Source: Paracoccaceae bacterium
GTDB lineage: Bacteria; Pseudomonadota; Alphaproteobacteria; Rhodobacterales; Rhodobacteraceae
Reading direction: 5' to 3'
Length of the DNA: 7,306 nucleotides
NCBI GenBank assembly: GCA_003565055.1
Contig: PXDM01000280.1
Span: forward strand, 1 to 7,306
Shown: one piece after another, positions 5,645 to 7,306 of the stretch
Position numbering within the stretch: the stretch's first letter is position 1
Layout of the letters: every line of letters begins with the position of its first letter
Made by a program: the position numbers and the translations under genes
The notes under the pieces: generated by a model
The model's input: only the letters and a program-made list of their open reading frames with translations
What the model was told of the DNA's origin: nothing
The model's database searches: none

Positions 5645-7306
5645 ATGTGGCTTCGGCTGGGTGGCGTCTATTCAACAGGTGCGGACCTGTTGGATCAGGG
5701 AATCAGTGACACAGAGCTTGTCAGCACGACAGAGGGGACATTTCTTGTCACCACGACAGGGACTTACGGGGGGCTGGCGGCCTACCGGATCGACCCCGAC
5801 GGCACATTGACCCAGACCGGGGCCTTTGCCTTTCCCGATGCGCTGGAACATCGGACCAGTTTCAAACTGGCGCAGGCCGAGATCAATGGCGAGACACTCC
5901 TCTTCGTCGGGGCGAATGCCACGCAGCTCTCGGGCGTGCGGCTCAATGACGATGGCAGTTTCGGACCAGTGCGCCATTTCAGCTTCGCGCAGATGGAGGA
6001 CGCGCATCTCGACGGGGCGACAGGCGCGCTGGCGAGCCTCACCAAGCTCACCGACCGTCCCACGGAACTGCTGCCCGATGATGGCTGGAACGACAAGACT
6101 GTGGCCGTGCATCAACTGACCCTTGGCGGGCAGAATTACACGCTGACGCTCGGCGCAATGAATGAGCAGGTGATCACCTATCGCGAAATGCCCAATGGCG
6201 ATTGGCTGGAGGTCAGCTCCATCGGGATGCAGAACGGGCTGGGGCTGGCCACGCCCAGCGCGATGGAACTGACCTCGGTTCAGGGGCAGGATTTTCTGGT
6301 CATAGGGTCGAGCGGCAGCTCCAGCCTCATCGTCATCGCGGTCGATATGGGCGGGGCGCTGCGCCCGACGCATCACATCATGGACAGCGGCACCACGCGC
6401 TTTGCCAATGTGCAGGATGTCTCAGTGGTCGAGCATGGCGATCATGTCTTCGTCTTCGCCGTCGGCGCGGATCACGGGGTCAACATGTTCCGGCTGCTGC
6501 CGACGGGCAAGCTGATCCATATGGAAGCCTGGGGCGATGGCCAGGGTGGCGGGTTGAATGCGCCGGTCACTGTCTCCACATTCGCCGATGACAGCCTGCT
6601 GCATGTGATGATCGGGGCCCAGAACAGCCCCGGCGTCTCGCATTACACAGTCGATCTGACCAATTTCGGTGTCGTCGAGACCGGCTCGGGCGCAGGCGGC
6701 GAACTGATCGCCGGGGGCAATAGCAATGACGTGCTGTTCGCGACTGGCGACAATGATACGCTGTCAGGCGGGATCGGGCATGATTTCCTGATCTCCGGGC
6801 CGGGGCGCTCGACCCTGACCGGCGGGGCCTGGCGCGATATCTTCGTGATCAGCGCCGAGAGCACCGAAGTCACGATCACTGATTTCTGGGCCGGGCGCGA
6901 CCATCTCGACCTCAGCGACCTGCCGATGCTGCGCAGCACGATGCAGCTCTCGCTCACGCCTATGGAGACAGGCGCAATTCTCAGTTACCGCGGTGTGACG
7001 GTCACGATCCACTCGCATGATGGCCGCATGCTTGAGATGGAAGACATCTTCCCGACAGGTCTGGAAGGGCCGGATTCGATGTTTCTGATCTTCGAGGAAA
7101 TCGAGCCCCTGCCCCCGCGTGCTGACCGGCCGACCTATCCCGAGGGGCCTGCGCCGATTGTCCCTGATCCCCCGCCCATGCCGCAGCCTGAGGATGTTTC
7201 GGGCCAGTATCTGCTCGGCACGCGCGGACGCGACACCATGACCGGCGGGGAGGGCGATGACTTCATCTATGGCGGCAACAGTCACGATGAAATCCGAGGA
7301 ATCGCC
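5645..7306 (+). CDS. Beta-propeller plus RTX calcium-binding protein (5' part)
   Basis: An open frame of 554 codons from ATG 5645 to the window edge with no stop, so the 3' end is missing. The protein begins MWLRLGGVYSTGADLLDQ with no Sec signal peptide or membrane segment. Residues ~24-345 hold about six repeats of 40-50 residues with alternating hydrophobics and a turn such as AAYRIDPDGTL (45-55), which suggests a beta-propeller. Residues 353-400 form a degenerate RTX block (AGGNSND, LSGGIGHDFL, LTGGAWRDIF). It is closed by VTITDFWAGRDHLDLSDL (409-426), a usual cap of RTX rolls. A linker at 488-515 has 13 prolines, then a second RTX block starts (MTGGEGDDFIYGGNSHDEI, 532-550). RTX proteins fold on calcium outside the cell after type I secretion; the C-terminal export signal would lie beyond the window. 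The gene is divergent from the glycan genes. It may be an extracellular adhesin, surface-layer component or enzyme; the function is unknown. Confidence 0.88.
   Translation, partial: MWLRLGGVYSTGADLLDQGISDTELVSTTEGTFLVTTTGTYGGLAAYRIDPDGTLTQTGAFAFPDALEHRTSFKLAQAEINGETLLFVGANATQLSGVRLNDDGSFGPVRHFSFAQMEDAHLDGATGALASLTKLTDRPTELLPDDGWNDKTVAVHQLTLGGQNYTLTLGAMNEQVITYREMPNGDWLEVSSIGMQNGLGLATPSAMELTSVQGQDFLVIGSSGSSSLIVIAVDMGGALRPTHHIMDSGTTRFANVQDVSVVEHGDHVFVFAVGADHGVNMFRLLPTGKLIHMEAWGDGQGGGLNAPVTVSTFADDSLLHVMIGAQNSPGVSHYTVDLTNFGVVETGSGAGGELIAGGNSNDVLFATGDNDTLSGGIGHDFLISGPGRSTLTGGAWRDIFVISAESTEVTITDFWAGRDHLDLSDLPMLRSTMQLSLTPMETGAILSYRGVTVTIHSHDGRMLEMEDIFPTGLEGPDSMFLIFEEIEPLPPRADRPTYPEGPAPIVPDPPPMPQPEDVSGQYLLGTRGRDTMTGGEGDDFIYGGNSHDEIRGIA
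5714..6679 (+). repeat. Propeller-like protein repeats in the RTX gene
   Basis: Roughly six diverged units can be marked by eye at residues ~24-64, 72-115, 153-193, 205-247, 253-296 and 304-345. Each has a strand pair around a short turn, for example DFLVIGSSGSSSLIVIAV, and often a D/N-G turn (RIDPDGTL, RLNDDGSF, REMPNGDW). The spacing fits a six- or seven-bladed propeller. The lactonase/YVTN or WD40-like class is a guess. Confidence 0.5.
6701..6844 (+). repeat. First RTX block, degenerate
   Basis: Residues 353-400 carry nonapeptide-type units of the form GGxGxDxLx, but most have lost part of the calcium-binding set: GGNSNDVLF, ATGDNDTLS, GGIGHDFLI, SGPGRSTLT and GGAWRDIFV. Only the third is close to consensus. 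The block is followed at 6881-6922 by a typical capping segment (ITDFWAGRDHLDLSDL). Confidence 0.75.
7202..7306 (+). repeat. Second RTX block, cut by the window edge
   Basis: Residues 520-554 begin a second calcium-binding array: LLGTRGRDTMT, GGEGDDFIY and GGNSHDEIR. GGEGDDFIY matches the RTX consensus fully. More units probably follow beyond the edge. Confidence 0.75.

Noticed and set aside
5672..6376. Minus-strand open frame of 234 codons
   Set aside because: It lies opposite the RTX gene, whose product has clear propeller-like and RTX patterns; the antisense translation has no recognisable motifs and is a GC-rich shadow.

Overview
The window looks like part of the chromosome of a high-GC alphaproteobacterium, most likely from the Rhodobacteraceae/Roseobacter group. 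The main clue is the partial ferredoxin at the left edge, whose Cys spacing and C-terminal sequence strongly recall ferredoxin VI of Rhodobacter capsulatus. GC-rich third codon positions, a short PAPS-type sulfotransferase and an RTX protein with no signal peptide all fit. I place the organism from remembered family features, not from a search.

Layout, left to right. (1) Positions 1-230, + strand: the 3' end of an adrenodoxin-type [2Fe-2S] ferredoxin gene, probably housekeeping. (2) 258-1922, +: a long family 2 glycosyltransferase (GT2) whose C-terminal half looks like a second, decayed GT2 domain. (3) 1929-5486, -: a three-gene run transcribed leftward, in the order GT2 (4383-5486), GT4 (2849-4273) and sulfotransferase (1929-2852). 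The last two overlap by four bases (ATGA). The run converges tail-to-tail on gene 2 with only 6 bp between the stops. (4) 5487-5644: a 158-bp divergent intergenic region with two perfect short dyads and a CtrA-like motif. (5) 5645 to beyond 7306, +: the first 554 codons of a large RTX protein. It has an N-terminal beta-propeller-like repeat region, a degenerate calcium-binding repeat block, a proline-rich linker and a second RTX block that runs off the edge.

Working together (inference): three glycosyltransferases plus a sulfotransferase suggest assembly of a sulfated surface or exopolysaccharide, or glycosylation of a secreted protein. The divergent RTX gene probably encodes a protein exported by a type I secretion system, and the shared intergenic region may co-regulate it with the glycan genes. 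No polymerase, flippase, ABC exporter or T1SS gene is visible, so the full system must extend outside the window.

I see no tRNA, rRNA, CRISPR array, insertion sequence or integrase. The most interesting points are the tandem active/decayed GT2 protein, the propeller-RTX protein divergent from a glycosylation/sulfation operon, and the dyad-rich region between them.
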